From contig CAJTOM010000003.1 in the NCBI GenBank assembly GCA_910577915.1, forward strand, positions 1-32,257: a stretch of DNA of 32,257 bases, given 5' to 3'. The DNA comes from an uncultured Oscillospiraceae bacterium. Lineage in GTDB: Bacteria; Bacillota; Clostridia; Oscillospirales; Oscillospiraceae. The translations under genes and the position numbers were made by a program. The notes under the pieces are model-generated. The model made no database searches and was not told the DNA's origin. It worked only from the letters and a program-made list of their open reading frames with translations. Shown in pieces: positions 1 through 8,537 of this stretch. Within the stretch, counting starts at the first letter, position 1; each line of letters opens with the position of its first letter.

Positions 1-20
1 GCCCGGAGGGCGCGACCCGC

Positions 21-1367
21 TCAGTCCTCCATTTCCCCGAACGCCTCCAGCCCCCGCTTGGCCTCCGCCTTGCTGTCGCCGTGGCGCACAAAGCACATCG
101 TAACAAAGCTCAGCGCCACAAAAACCGCCGCATAGGGAAATAAAATCTGATAGCCGATGTGCTTCATCAGCGTGCCCGCCAGCACGGGGGTGATCACCTG
201 CGCCGCCATGGAGGCGGTGTAGTAGTAGCCGGTGAATTTGCCCACGTCGCTGCCCCGGCACATCTCCACCACCATGGGCAGGGAGTTGACGTTGATGGCC
301 GCCCAGGCCAGGCCCACCAGGGCGAAGGCCGCGTACATGGGCGGCGTGATGGACGAAGCGTTGATGGTCAGCAGGTACCCCGCCATAAAGCAGGCCGCCA
401 GCAGCACCACCCCCGCCAGGATGGTCCGCTTCCGCCCCGCCCTGGAGGCGATGACGCCGATGGGGATATACGACACAATCGCCCCCACGGTGGCCACCAT
501 CAGACACTTGGCCGTGTCGCCGATGCCCTCCCCCATCACCTCCGCCACATAGGTGGAAAACCAGGTGGTCACGCCGTTGTACCCCGCGTACCACAGGGCG
601 ATGGAGGCCAGCAGGAACAGAAGGCTCCGCTTCACCGGGGCGGGCAGGGTCTCGCGGCCGCTGCCGTCGTCCTCCGCCAGGTTCCACTCCGGGTGCTTTT
701 TCTCCAGCGCCCGGTTCTCCGCCGCCAGCTTGGGCTCCCGGATGGTCAGCAGCAGCACTGCCACCGACGCCACCATAATGAGGGAGACGGCGATGAACAG
801 GGGCTGATAGTTCACGTGCGCCAGCCCCTGGGTCCTGGCCTTGGGGTAGAGCACCGCCGTGATCCCCAGATACAGCACGCCCCCCACTGCACCCATCAGG
901 TTGATGATGGCGTTGGCCCGGCTGCGCAGGGGCTTGGGGGTCACGTCCGGCATCAGGGCCACCGCCGGGGAGCGGTAGGTCCCCATGGCGATGAGCAGCA
1001 GCCCCAGCACGATGACGAAGCTCACCAGCTTGAAGGGGGCCGCCTGGGCGGCGTAGCTGTTGTCCAGAGCCGGCAGCAGGTTCATCAGCACCACCGCCGC
1101 CCCGGTGCCCAGCAGGATAAAGGGGGTGCGCCGGCCAACGCGGGTCTCCCGGCACCGGTCGGACAGCCCGCCGAACAGGGGCAGCAGAAACAGGGCCAGG
1201 ATGTTGTCCGCCGCCATGATGACGCCGGTGAGGGACTCGTCCATATGGAAGGTCTCCCGGAGGATGAGGGGCACCAGGTTGTCATACATCTGCCAGAAGG
1301 CGCAGATGGACAGAAACGCCAGGCCCACCAGGATGGTCCGCTTGTTGTTCAGCTTCAGCTCATTCAT
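21..1367 (-). CDS. MFS transporter, SLC45/GPH-like sugar or solute carrier
   Basis: A 448-residue integral membrane protein with about 12 hydrophobic segments along its whole length, as usual for the major facilitator superfamily. After TM2 it has the loop motif GGLSDRCRETRVGRRTP, a form of the MFS motif A (G-x-x-x-D-R-x-G-R-R) of the kind seen in SLC45/GPH-type sugar carriers. A second basic loop (ASRAGRKR) lies between TM8 and TM9, as expected from the internal repeat of MFS proteins. The ATG follows an AGAGGAAG ribosome site. It is the last gene of a leftward five-gene unit and begins 45 bases after the methyltransferase stop. Membership of MFS is secure. The substrate is not visible; a sugar is only an inference from the family resemblance. 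Confidence 0.88.
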   Translation of the reverse strand: MNELKLNNKRTILVGLAFLSICAFWQMYDNLVPLILRETFHMDESLTGVIMAADNILALFLLPLFGGLSDRCRETRVGRRTPFILLGTGAAVVLMNLLPALDNSYAAQAAPFKLVSFVIVLGLLLIAMGTYRSPAVALMPDVTPKPLRSRANAIINLMGAVGGVLYLGITAVLYPKARTQGLAHVNYQPLFIAVSLIMVASVAVLLLTIREPKLAAENRALEKKHPEWNLAEDDGSGRETLPAPVKRSLLFLLASIALWYAGYNGVTTWFSTYVAEVMGEGIGDTAKCLMVATVGAIVSYIPIGVIASRAGRKRTILAGVVLLAACFMAGYLLTINASSITPPMYAAFALVGLAWAAINVNSLPMVVEMCRGSDVGKFTGYYYTASMAAQVITPVLAGTLMKHIGYQILFPYAAVFVALSFVTMCFVRHGDSKAEAKRGLEAFGEMED

Positions 1368-1412
1368 GTGCGCTTCCTCTCTCGTCTTGTTTCGGCCGGA
1401 CGGGGCCGCCTG

Positions 1413-2228
1413 TTATCGCGGCTTCCGCCCGATGTACATGGCGTGCTCCGCGTAGGCCAGCAGCTCCGGCGTCTCCAGATATTTCTTGGCCAGCTCCACC
1501 CAGTGCCCGATCTCCTCCGGGCTCCTGGACAGGATGTCCCGGCAGTTGGGGGCCAGGATGCCCTCCTGGCCGAAGAAGTGCAGCTTCTCCAGGCCGAAGC
1601 GCTCCATAAAGGGCAGGATGTTCCGCTGGTGGTAAAAGTATGCGCTGGTGAAGGCGGGGCCGCCCCAATCCCGGCCGGAGGCCAGGGCGGCCTTCGCGGC
1701 CGCGTCGGCGGGATTGTCCCGCTCCTCCAAAAGGGCTCCCGCGTTTTGCAGGTAGTAGATGATGTTGGCAAACAGCAGGATGAAGGACGCGTACAGCTGC
1801 CCGCCGGGCTTCAGGTGCCGCAGGGCGATCTCCACCGCCCGCACCCGGTCCTCCTCCTCCAGCAGGTGATACAGGGGGCCCATGAGGAACACGTGGTCAA
1901 ACTGTCCCAGCTCCAGCGTCTCCAGCTCCAGGCAGTTGACCGCGTGGGCGGTGAGCGTCACCCCGGCCTCCGCCGCCTTCTCTCTGGCGAAGGCTGCATT
2001 CCCCTCGCTCAGCTCCGCCAGAGTGACGGCGCAGCCCTTTTCGGCGAAGTAGATGCTGTAGCGTCCCGGTCCGCCGCCGATGTCCAGCACCGTGTCCCCG
2101 GGGCGGATGTACCGGTCCATCATCCAGGTGGTCAGGAGAAATTCAAAGGGATGCTTCTCCAGCCTCGCCCACTCGCCCGCCGCCCCCTGGTTGTAGAAGG
2201 CCCGGACAGTCTCAATATGTTCTTTCAC
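1413..2228 (-). CDS. Class I SAM-dependent methyltransferase
   Basis: 271 residues. The GTG start at 2228 is chosen because a good AAGGAGG lies 10 bases before it; the open frame runs further upstream to 2402, but that part is arginine-rich and overlaps the Sel1 gene. Residues about 45-56 carry motif I of class I methyltransferases (VLDIGGGPGRYS), followed by an acidic strand end and a later FDHVFLMGPLYHL segment that matches motif IV, then LKPGGQLY (post-III/motif VI region). These features indicate a Rossmann-fold SAM-binding enzyme. The substrate cannot be read from sequence. It sits between the Sel1-repeat gene and the MFS gene in the same leftward unit. Confidence 0.85.
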   Translation of the reverse strand: MKEHIETVRAFYNQGAAGEWARLEKHPFEFLLTTWMMDRYIRPGDTVLDIGGGPGRYSIYFAEKGCAVTLAELSEGNAAFAREKAAEAGVTLTAHAVNCLELETLELGQFDHVFLMGPLYHLLEEEDRVRAVEIALRHLKPGGQLYASFILLFANIIYYLQNAGALLEERDNPADAAAKAALASGRDWGGPAFTSAYFYHQRNILPFMERFGLEKLHFFGQEGILAPNCRDILSRSPEEIGHWVELAKKYLETPELLAYAEHAMYIGRKPR

Positions 2229-2265
2229 AGATGTGTTCCTCCTTAATGCGAAACGCCTCCGGCCC

Positions 2266-3510
2266 TCACCGGCGCACCCACTTGCCGAAGAGGGTCTTTT
2301 TGTAGTGGAGCAGCTCCTCCTTGGCCTTGGCAAAATTCCCGGCCTTCTGCAGGTACTCCACCCCCCGCTTGATGTCCGCCGGCACCCCCAGGCCCTGGGC
2401 ATAGATGCAGCCCCGCATGTAGTCCGCCTCCTGGTTGTTCCAGCTCACCTCGCCCAGGAACTGGAGGGCCTTGGCGTAGTCCTGGGGCGCGCCCAGGCCG
2501 TAGAAGCAGCACTTGGCCAAGTAGAGGGCCCCCCATTTGCTGCCCGCTCTGTCGTGGGCGGCGGAGAGGTAGTGGAAGGCCTTGGCGTAGTCCTGGGGCA
2601 CGCCCTGGCCTAAGAAGTAGGCCCGGCCCAGGTGGTTGTTGCCGCCCATGTGGTCGGGGTCTCTGGCCAGCTCCCTCTCGTAGCAGGAGACCGCGTAGGC
2701 CGGGTCCTTCTCCGTGCCCAGGCCCTCCCAGTACATATGGCCCACCTCATACCAGTCGTTGAAATTGCCGCCCTCCGCGGCCTCCTTGTACCAGTGCAGG
2801 GCCTCCTCGTACCGCTCCGCCTCCTTCAGCTCGTCGGCGTAGAAGGATTGGTGGAGGGGGTGACCGCACTCCGCGCCGATTTTCCACAGGCCCTTGGCCT
2901 TCTCCGGCTGGGGGGCGATGATGTCCTCGTCCCCCTTGGTGTAGTACTGGTTGAGGTTGTTGGCGGCGAAGTACACGCCGCCCCGGAAGGCCTTCCAGAA
3001 CCAGTCCTCGCACTTGGAGATGTTCTCCTTCAGATAGGCCTTGAACGCCGCCGGGCTGGAAAAGGAGTCCGCGCCCTTGTTCTGGATGCGCAGGAAGTCC
3101 CACCAGAAGTAGGCGTTGCCCACCACGTACTGGCTGAAGGCGTCCCCGCCCTCCGCCAGGGCCTCCGCCTCGCTGAAGGCCGCCTGGAGGCTCTCAAAGG
3201 GCATCCTCTTCTCCAGCGAGGGCGTCAGCTCCCCGCTGCGCAGGGCCACCAGCACCCCCAGGGCGCTGCCCTGCTCCACGGACTTGTGGAGCAGGCTGAT
3301 GGCCCTGTCGTCGTCCTCCGGGAAGCCGTGGCCCCGCCAGACGTACTGGTAGCCGCACAGGCACCGGGCCAGCACGCAGCTGGCGTCCCCGTCCCCGGCC
3401 TGGGAGGCTCGCTCCAGCAGGGCAAAGGCCTCCCGGCCCCGCCCGGTCCGCTCGTTGTAGTAGATGTCCTGAAGTGCCTGTCTGACCTCTTTGCTCAAAA
3501 CTGCCGCCAT
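2266..3510 (-). CDS. Sel1-repeat (TPR-like) protein
   Basis: 414 residues, soluble, no signal peptide. At least five Sel1-like repeats can be picked out, at about residues 44-80, 251-283, 289-318, 325-353 and 361-391, each with the pattern A-x-x-x-L-G-x-x-Y-x-x-G-x-G-V-x-x-D-Y-x-K-A-x-x-x-L (for example AYFLGQGVPQDYAKAFHYL). Sel1 repeats form alpha-alpha solenoids that bind other proteins. The central part, about 90-240, is helical but without clear repeats. The ATG has an AAGGAGA site 9 bases upstream. It begins 24 bases after the stop of the unknown membrane protein, so the two are likely co-transcribed and may act together; that is inference. Confidence 0.85.
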   Translation of the reverse strand: MAAVLSKEVRQALQDIYYNERTGRGREAFALLERASQAGDGDASCVLARCLCGYQYVWRGHGFPEDDDRAISLLHKSVEQGSALGVLVALRSGELTPSLEKRMPFESLQAAFSEAEALAEGGDAFSQYVVGNAYFWWDFLRIQNKGADSFSSPAAFKAYLKENISKCEDWFWKAFRGGVYFAANNLNQYYTKGDEDIIAPQPEKAKGLWKIGAECGHPLHQSFYADELKEAERYEEALHWYKEAAEGGNFNDWYEVGHMYWEGLGTEKDPAYAVSCYERELARDPDHMGGNNHLGRAYFLGQGVPQDYAKAFHYLSAAHDRAGSKWGALYLAKCCFYGLGAPQDYAKALQFLGEVSWNNQEADYMRGCIYAQGLGVPADIKRGVEYLQKAGNFAKAKEELLHYKKTLFGKWVRR

Positions 3511-3534
3511 TATGATCTGTCTCCTTTTATGTTG

Positions 3535-5130
3535 TTATGCTTTCTTAACCCGCTTCCAGCCCTGCCCTCCCGGCAGGTACTGTCCGCGGGGATAGCCCGT
3601 CAGCCACGCCGCAGCCTCCCTGGGCGGCATTTTCGCCGTGTAGAAGCCCAGGGTCTCCCCCTCGGGCCGGGTGGCCTCCACGGTGCAGCGGCCGTCACTT
3701 CTGTCCCCTGCCGTGACGCGGATCCACAAATAGCCCTCCGGGTGGGTCAGATCCGCCAGCTGGTAGCGGCCGTCCACCAGCCCCTCCGCCGCCAGGCGGA
3801 CGTCCTCGGCGGTGAAGGTGGTGTGATTTTCGGCGGCCCCGCTGGCGTAGACCAGGGACAGCCGGGCCTGGGAGGGCCGGGCGGGGACAGCGCCCGTCTT
3901 GGGCCTGCCGGCGGACACGCGCCGCCGGTCCCAGTCCGCCAGATCCGGGGCCTCCCGCCGGAGCCACCCCGCGATGACGCGCCGGGCGGCGGCGGGGTCC
4001 AGAACGCGCGCCAGCTCCAGGCGCTCCTCCCCGCTGTCAGCCTCCAGCGTCAGCCGGACCATTCCGGTCTCCGCCGCCGAGGCCCGCAGCGCCCGCAGGG
4101 CGCACCCCTCCCCTGCCACCGGGCGGCTGGGCGTCAGTGTGAAGGACGTTTCTTCCCCGGCCAGACAGCGCCCCAGGCGCTCCTCCGCCAGAGACAGGGA
4201 CACCCGTGAGGTCACCTCCCCGCCCCAGGCCAAAATCATATCCTGACTGCCGCCGCCCACGGCCTCCTGCCGGACCTGCTCCGAGAGCCGGCGGCTCTGC
4301 CGCTGGCGGAAGTCCCGCTCAAACTCCTCCCGGCCGCTCTCGTCCATGGTCCAGAAGGCGATGCACTGGCTTTTCCCGCCCCGGGCCGCCTCCGGCGCCC
4401 GGAGGGCCAGGCAGTCCGCCGCCGCCTGGAGATCCTTGAGGCTGTTGAAGCTGGTGCCGGTGCGCTGCCAGCGGTCGTCGATGAGCGCCAGCTCCATCTC
4501 CCGGCTGGTGCGGACGCCGGTCTGGGTCTGGTGCTGGTGGAGCTCGTTGATGACGAAGATGCCCCGGATGCGGTCAATCCGGTTGGCCCCGTCCCCCAGC
4601 ACCCACTCCCGGCCCACGCCCACGGGGCCGAACCACAGGGCCTCCACCAGGTCGCGATCCACCATGGCGAACAGCTCCGCCGCCGGCGGGGCCTCCTCCG
4701 GGCAGGGCAGCTGGCTGCGGATGGACCGGGCCAGGGCGCTCCGCTCCGGAAAGAAGGCGTCCCGCAGGGCGGTATACCCCAGCCACAGGGCCAGCAGCGC
4801 CAGCAGAACCGCCCCGCCGCCGGCCGCCCACTGGGTCACGTGGTCCGAGAGCTCCCAGAGGGCGCGGTCCTGGTCCAGGCCCGTCACGAAGACCACCCCC
4901 ATTCCCGCGGCCATGACCAGGGCCCCCAGAGCCCAGAGCAGCCAGGTGAGCCGCTTGCGCGTCCGGCTGAGGCAATATCCCTCCCGGACGCCGTGGGGGT
5001 TGTTCCGCTCCTGGACCCACATCAGCAGCAGCACCACCGGTATGGCAAACAGGCGCAGTACAGCAAACAGCAGCACATACGCCACCACGTTCCACGGCCA
5101 GCGCAGAAACGCGCCCTTTTTCTCCTTCAC
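3535..5130 (-). CDS. Uncharacterised membrane protein, three N-terminal TM segments
   Basis: 531 residues that I cannot place in a family. Three hydrophobic segments are visible at about residues 14-38, 61-84 and 101-121. The rest, about 125-531, is a large soluble region without a recognisable catalytic motif; it is rich in Arg, Glu and Ala and ends with GGQGWKRVKKA. The GTG start overlaps the TGA of the HAD gene (GTGA), with an AGGAGG site in front, so translation is probably coupled. The Sel1 protein follows 24 bases downstream. A protein of this shape could be a membrane anchor with a cytoplasmic sensory or binding domain, but no function can be supported. Confidence 0.75.
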   Translation of the reverse strand: MKEKKGAFLRWPWNVVAYVLLFAVLRLFAIPVVLLLMWVQERNNPHGVREGYCLSRTRKRLTWLLWALGALVMAAGMGVVFVTGLDQDRALWELSDHVTQWAAGGGAVLLALLALWLGYTALRDAFFPERSALARSIRSQLPCPEEAPPAAELFAMVDRDLVEALWFGPVGVGREWVLGDGANRIDRIRGIFVINELHQHQTQTGVRTSREMELALIDDRWQRTGTSFNSLKDLQAAADCLALRAPEAARGGKSQCIAFWTMDESGREEFERDFRQRQSRRLSEQVRQEAVGGGSQDMILAWGGEVTSRVSLSLAEERLGRCLAGEETSFTLTPSRPVAGEGCALRALRASAAETGMVRLTLEADSGEERLELARVLDPAAARRVIAGWLRREAPDLADWDRRRVSAGRPKTGAVPARPSQARLSLVYASGAAENHTTFTAEDVRLAAEGLVDGRYQLADLTHPEGYLWIRVTAGDRSDGRCTVEATRPEGETLGFYTAKMPPREAAAWLTGYPRGQYLPGGQGWKRVKKA

Positions 5131-5951
5131 CGTGCGCTCTCCTCCTCTCTCTGCCGCCGCGCCGTCTCCCAGGCCCGGTGCAGGGCGGCAATGCCGTCAA
5201 ATATCCACGTGGGCGGCGGGCCGGCGGCAGCGTCCGCCATGGTCCCCTCGCCGGAGAGGACGAAGGCCGTGTCGATGCCGGCGTTCGCCCCGGCGGCGAT
5301 GTCGGTATACATCCGGTCCCCCACCATCACCGCCGCCTCCGCCGGCATACCGGTCCGCTCCAGGGCCAGCAGGGCCATGGCGGGCTCCGGCTTGCCGATG
5401 AACTGCGGCCGCCGGCCGGTGGCCCGGCGGAGCATCTCGCACACGCTGCCGCAGTCGGGTACCGCGCCGTACCAGGTGGGGCAGACCCAGTCCGGGTTGG
5501 CGGCGATGAAGTCCACCCCCCGGTTCAGGAGGATGCAGGCGTCCTCCAGTTTCTGAAAGGTCAGCTCGGTGTCAAAGCCGATGAGCAGGCAGTCCACGTC
5601 CTCCTCCCGCCGGTCCGTCACCGGGATGCCCGCCTCCGCCAGCTGCCGGCGGAAGCCGGCGGTGCCGAAGGCGTAGCAGCGCCGGTAGGGGGGCCGCCCC
5701 CGGAGGTGGGCGATCAGGGCGTCCACAGAGGTGAGGAAATCCTCCCGGCGTGCCGGCACGCCCATGCCCTCCAGCCGCCGGACGTAGTCGTCCACGGACC
5801 GGGAGGAGTTGTTGGTGAGAAACAGGTGCCGTCCCCCCGCCTTCCCCAGCGCCTCCAGGAAGGGGAGAACGCCGGGGAACAGGCAGTCGTCCAGATAGAT
5901 GGTGCCGTCCATGTCCAGCAGAAACAGCCGCTTTTGCCCCAGATCCCCCAT
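5127..5951 (-). CDS. HAD-superfamily class IIA phosphatase (NagD-like)
   Basis: 274 residues. All four HAD motifs are present: motif I DMDGT with nucleophile Asp13 and Asp15, motif II LFLTNNSS, the Lys of motif III in GKPEP, and motif IV VGDRMYTDI. The order and the large C2-type cap between motifs II and III match the IIA subclass (NagD, p-nitrophenylphosphatase and phosphoglycolate-phosphatase-like enzymes), usually about 260 residues. The start at 5951 is chosen because a GGGAGG site lies 7-8 bases upstream; the frame is open to 5993 but that extension has no site. It is the first gene of the leftward unit and overlaps the next gene by four bases. The substrate is probably a small phosphoester, not specified by sequence. 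Confidence 0.9.
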   Translation of the reverse strand: MGDLGQKRLFLLDMDGTIYLDDCLFPGVLPFLEALGKAGGRHLFLTNNSSRSVDDYVRRLEGMGVPARREDFLTSVDALIAHLRGRPPYRRCYAFGTAGFRRQLAEAGIPVTDRREEDVDCLLIGFDTELTFQKLEDACILLNRGVDFIAANPDWVCPTWYGAVPDCGSVCEMLRRATGRRPQFIGKPEPAMALLALERTGMPAEAAVMVGDRMYTDIAAGANAGIDTAFVLSGEGTMADAAAGPPPTWIFDGIAALHRAWETARRQREEESAR

Positions 5952-5983
5952 AGTGCGCTCCTCCCTCCGGCGTCGTTGCCCGT

Positions 5984-6012
5984 ATTTTACCACATCCGCC
6001 GGGCAATGTCCA
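5984..6012 (-). promoter_or_regulatory. Sigma-A promoter of the HAD-to-MFS unit
   Basis: On the minus strand TGGACA (6007-6012), 17-base spacer, TAAAAT (5984-5989), with a TGG just before the -10 (extended -10). It lies 33 bases before the HAD start codon. No other good promoter was seen within the five-gene unit. Confidence 0.65.
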
Positions 6013-6102
6013 CGGGGGAAGGGGCGTGGGGCCGTGGAAATCCATGCTGCGCCCCGTCCTGTTACCGAATCGATGGAGGTTTGTAGCCGAATCGTAAAGA
6101 AA

Positions 6103-6136
6103 TTGACATGACTTTCCCATCAGCTGGTGGTAAGAT
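6103..6136 (+). promoter_or_regulatory. Possible promoter of the Smr-domain gene
   Basis: A TGG-TAAGAT extended -10 at 6128-6136 lies 27 bases before the start codon. A TTGACA is present at 6103-6108, but the spacing of 22 bases is too long for a normal -35, so the extended -10 may be the main element. The gap also holds the imperfect palindrome CCATCAGCTGGTGG. Confidence 0.35.
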
Positions 6137-6163
6137 ATGTCCAGTAAAAAAGGAGGTGTTCCT

Positions 6164-6409
6164 ATGCAGAGCGGAACACTGGAAATTGATCTCCACGGCA
6201 TGACAAAGGTCCAGGCCAAAGCCGCCCTGGACGCCGCCCTCCGCCGGGCGGGGGGCTCGGTGTACCGGGTGGCGGTGGTCCACGGCTGCCACGGCGGCAC
6301 CGCGCTGCGGCAGATGGTCCGCACCGTCTACGCCCGCCACCCCAAGGTCCGGCGGATCGAGCTGGGGCTGAATCCCGGCGTCACGGAACTGGTCCTGCGG
6401 GAATACTGA
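6164..6409 (+). CDS. Smr-domain protein
   Basis: 81 residues, essentially a stand-alone Smr (small MutS-related) domain. It begins with the family signature DLHGMT at about residues 8-13 and has the second conserved block VVHGCHGGTALRQMVR, equivalent to the usual HGxGxGxLR loop. Smr domains bind or nick nucleic acids; in MutS2 such a domain has nuclease activity, and isolated Smr proteins have been linked to ribosome rescue or DNA processing. The start at 6164 is set by a strong AAGGAGGT seven bases before it; the frame is open from 6137 but has no site there. The lipoprotein gene follows after 22 bases, so the two are probably one transcript. Confidence 0.85.
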   Translation: MQSGTLEIDLHGMTKVQAKAALDAALRRAGGSVYRVAVVHGCHGGTALRQMVRTVYARHPKVRRIELGLNPGVTELVLREY

Positions 6410-6431
6410 AAGATCTGAGGAGGAAGCCGCC

Positions 6432-7571
6432 ATGAGACGCGCGAACCGAACCATCCTGCTGTCCCTCTGCCTGATCCTCGCCCTCTCCGCCTGCGCCGCA
6501 GCGGACGAGCCCCCGGCGGAGCCGGCGCAGTCCACGCCTTACTCCGGCATATGGACCCTCCAGTCCATCCCCCTGTTCGACAACATCTCTCTGGAGGAGG
6601 ACCTGGGGTTGCAGGTCCTGGGCGGGTCGCGGGGGGCGGTCCTGGTGGCCGTGGAGGGGCGGCTTCCCGAGACCAGTCCCTATTACGACGACGTCCGCCT
6701 GGAGAACGGGCTGACCGTCTACACCGACCGGGTCCATCTGGTCTCCTTCCCGGAGGGCGAGGTCCTGCGCACCGTGGCCTTCCAGGGGGAGCCGGTCTGC
6801 TGTGTCGCCGGGGCCGTGGGCGCGGAGGAGTTCGCCCTGGCAGTCCGGGAGTTTTCCGCAGACGGGGAGGAGGTCCCCTATCAGATCGTGTGCTATTCCA
6901 GGAGCGGAGAGGACAGCCGTACAGCGGTGGACGGCACCCTGCCTTATGAAAAGATCCCCCTGCAGCTGGTGCTCACGGAGCCCGACGGCGTGGTGTGCAC
7001 CTTCGGGCCCCGGGAGATGGGCGGGCCCTACGGCTTTCTCATGGCGGGCCGGGACGGAGGGGAGCGGGGCGCCTACAGCATCGACCCGGCGGACGGCTCC
7101 ACCGACCTGGAGTTTTTAAATTCCACCCTCCGCCAGGCCGGGGACGGCTTCCTCTTTGATGCCTATACGGACGACGTCCACACCCTGGTCCTGGGGGACA
7201 GCGGCGGCGTGGTGCGGGAGGTGCAGGTGGAGGCCGAGGCGAGCAGACACTACAGCGCCGCCTGGGTGGACGGGAACTTCCTTCTGGCCCGGCAGGGCAG
7301 TATCCGCCTGGTGGACGAGGCGGGGGAGATCGCGGCGGAGACGGGAAGCGCCGCGCAGGTGTACCGCCTCACCGGGGGCGACGGCATCTTCATGGGCCGG
7401 GGCGGCGAGAACCTCCAGGCTGTCACGGTCACCGAAGTCGGCGTCAAGGCGCAGGATACCGGCATTGACTCCCGCTACCGGGAGTGGTTCTACATGGGGG
7501 AGGGCCGGTTTCTGGTCTGGAACTACGGGGACGACACCGCCGCCATGCTGTATAACAAGCCCCTGGGATGA
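6432..7571 (+). CDS. Uncharacterised lipoprotein, possible beta-propeller
   Basis: 379 residues. The N-terminus has a basic start, a hydrophobic stretch and a lipobox LSAC with the lipidated Cys at position 21, so it should be anchored on the outer face of the membrane. The mature part has no cysteine-rich or catalytic motif that I recognise. It is made of many short beta-strand-like stretches separated by turns (for example VSFPEGEVLRTV, IRLVDEAGEIAAE), which suggests a beta-propeller or similar all-beta fold; this is inference. A GAGGAGG site precedes the ATG. It follows the Smr gene by 22 bases. Confidence 0.7.
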   Translation: MRRANRTILLSLCLILALSACAAADEPPAEPAQSTPYSGIWTLQSIPLFDNISLEEDLGLQVLGGSRGAVLVAVEGRLPETSPYYDDVRLENGLTVYTDRVHLVSFPEGEVLRTVAFQGEPVCCVAGAVGAEEFALAVREFSADGEEVPYQIVCYSRSGEDSRTAVDGTLPYEKIPLQLVLTEPDGVVCTFGPREMGGPYGFLMAGRDGGERGAYSIDPADGSTDLEFLNSTLRQAGDGFLFDAYTDDVHTLVLGDSGGVVREVQVEAEASRHYSAAWVDGNFLLARQGSIRLVDEAGEIAAETGSAAQVYRLTGGDGIFMGRGGENLQAVTVTEVGVKAQDTGIDSRYREWFYMGEGRFLVWNYGDDTAAMLYNKPLG

Positions 7572-7590
7572 TGCTTTTTTCTGAAGATCC

Positions 7591-7619
7591 TTGCGCAAGC
7601 ACATTCAATATGATAAAAT
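7591..7619 (+). promoter_or_regulatory. Sigma-A promoter of the 132-aa membrane protein
   Basis: TTGCGC (7591-7596), 17-base spacer, TAAAAT (7614-7619), located 50 bases before the start codon at 7670. The -35 is weak. The TTGCGCAA core is itself palindromic. Confidence 0.5.
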
Positions 7620-7669
7620 AAAACAAAATTCCGACAGTAAACCACCGGCTACAGAAAGGAGTGCACGAC

Positions 7670-8068
7670 ATGAAACTGACCACATGGCTGTCCCGGGCCT
7701 TTCCGCTGGAGAGGCGGCCTGCGGCGGGCGGGCTGCTGTCTGGCTTCCTGCTGGCGGTCGTTCTCTGGCTGCCGCTGCCGGAGGCCGTCAAAATCCCCGC
7801 GTGGCTGCCGCCTGTTCTGCTCCTCGCTGCGCTGGCGGTCCTGCTGGTCCTGTATGCGGCGGGGCGGCCCCTCCTCGCGCCCCCCCATGTCCTGGGATGG
7901 CGGGGGCTGGGACTTGCGGCAGCGGGGCTGCTCCTCCCGCTGGTTCCGCTGGGCGGCGCGGTGCGGACGGCGTCGCCTCCGGCGGCGTTCCTGGCGGCAG
8001 GCCTGCTGCTGATCGCAATTCACCTGATCAAAACATGGAGAACCGCCCCCACCGGCAGCGGCTCCTGA
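7670..8068 (+). CDS. Small integral membrane protein, unknown
   Basis: 132 residues with four predicted membrane segments at about residues 20-36, 44-63, 75-94 and 98-118, and short polar ends. No family was recognised. The ATG at 7670 has AAAGGAG eight bases upstream; an in-frame GTG at 7661 overlaps that site and is unlikely. It has its own promoter and is followed 8 bases later by a strong hairpin, so it appears to be a one-gene transcript. Confidence 0.7.
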   Translation: MKLTTWLSRAFPLERRPAAGGLLSGFLLAVVLWLPLPEAVKIPAWLPPVLLLAALAVLLVLYAAGRPLLAPPHVLGWRGLGLAAAGLLLPLVPLGGAVRTASPPAAFLAAGLLLIAIHLIKTWRTAPTGSGS

Positions 8069-8076
8069 GCGCCGGC

Positions 8077-8104
8077 GGCCCTCCCGCAAGACTGCGGGAG
8101 GGCC
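8077..8104 (+). terminator. Stem-loop after the 132-aa membrane protein
   Basis: A perfect 12-base-pair stem (GGCCCTCCCGCA / TGCGGGAGGGCC) with a four-base loop. It lies just after the stop codon, but there is no clear T tract, so it may act as a transcript-end stabiliser or a weak terminator. On the other strand it lies just past the end of the kinase remnant. Confidence 0.55.
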
Positions 8105-8124
8105 GTTCTGCGCGCGGATCCCCG

Positions 8125-8436
8125 TCACACGCAGGTTCCCAGCCGGGCGATCTCCCCGCAGACCGCCTCCGGCGTTTTGCCGGAGGTGTCGATCTTGACG
8201 GTGTCCAGCGCCCCGTACAGGGGCAGCCGCGCCAGTCCCCGCTCCAGGGCCTCCGGGGTGCGGACGCCCCGGCCGATGTCCGCGGCCAGCCGCCGCCCCA
8301 GGCTCTCCCTGTCCGCCGTCAGGGAGACGCAGCGCGCCGTCCACGCCCCGGCGTCCAGCCCGGAGAGGATGGCGTCAATGATCTCCTGCCGATCAATGGA
8401 TAGGCTGATGATACCACCGCCCTCCCCCAAAAACAA
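8125..8436 (-). pseudogene. Remnant of a P-loop nucleotide/nucleoside-kinase-like gene (5' part missing)
   Basis: The open frame gives about 103 residues. From about residue 13 it looks like the C-terminal half of a small AAA/P-loop kinase: IDRQEIIDAILSGL, then a strand ARCVSLTADRESLGRRL, an R-rich lid, LPLYGALDTVKIDTSGKTPEAV near the end. The N-terminal P-loop (GxxxxGKS/T) that such proteins need is absent, and the sequence upstream of 8436 on this strand does not encode it. There is no ribosome site at the TTG. The missing end abuts the consensus promoter of the rightward gene at 8538, so a deletion or rearrangement probably joined the two. It could in principle be a short protein, but a broken gene is more likely. 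Confidence 0.6.
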
Positions 8437-8461
8437 GGGGCAAACAAGGCCTCCGGGGTGA

Positions 8462-8490
8462 TTGACAAACTTTTCCGCCGCGCCTATAAT
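8462..8490 (+). promoter_or_regulatory. Perfect consensus sigma-A promoter
   Basis: TTGACA (8462-8467), exactly 17 bases, TATAAT (8485-8490). Both hexamers match the consensus fully. It lies 47 bases before the start of the 86-aa gene at 8538. Confidence 0.85.
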
Positions 8491-8537
8491 GGAGCTGACA
8501 ACGGTCCCGCCGCGGCGGGAGGACGGGAGGCTTTGCC

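Noticed and set aside
159..2246. Very long plus-strand open frame over the MFS and methyltransferase genes
   Set aside because: It runs antisense to two genes with clear families and good ribosome sites, and its product is Gly/His/Gln-rich with no domain, the usual shadow in GC-rich DNA.
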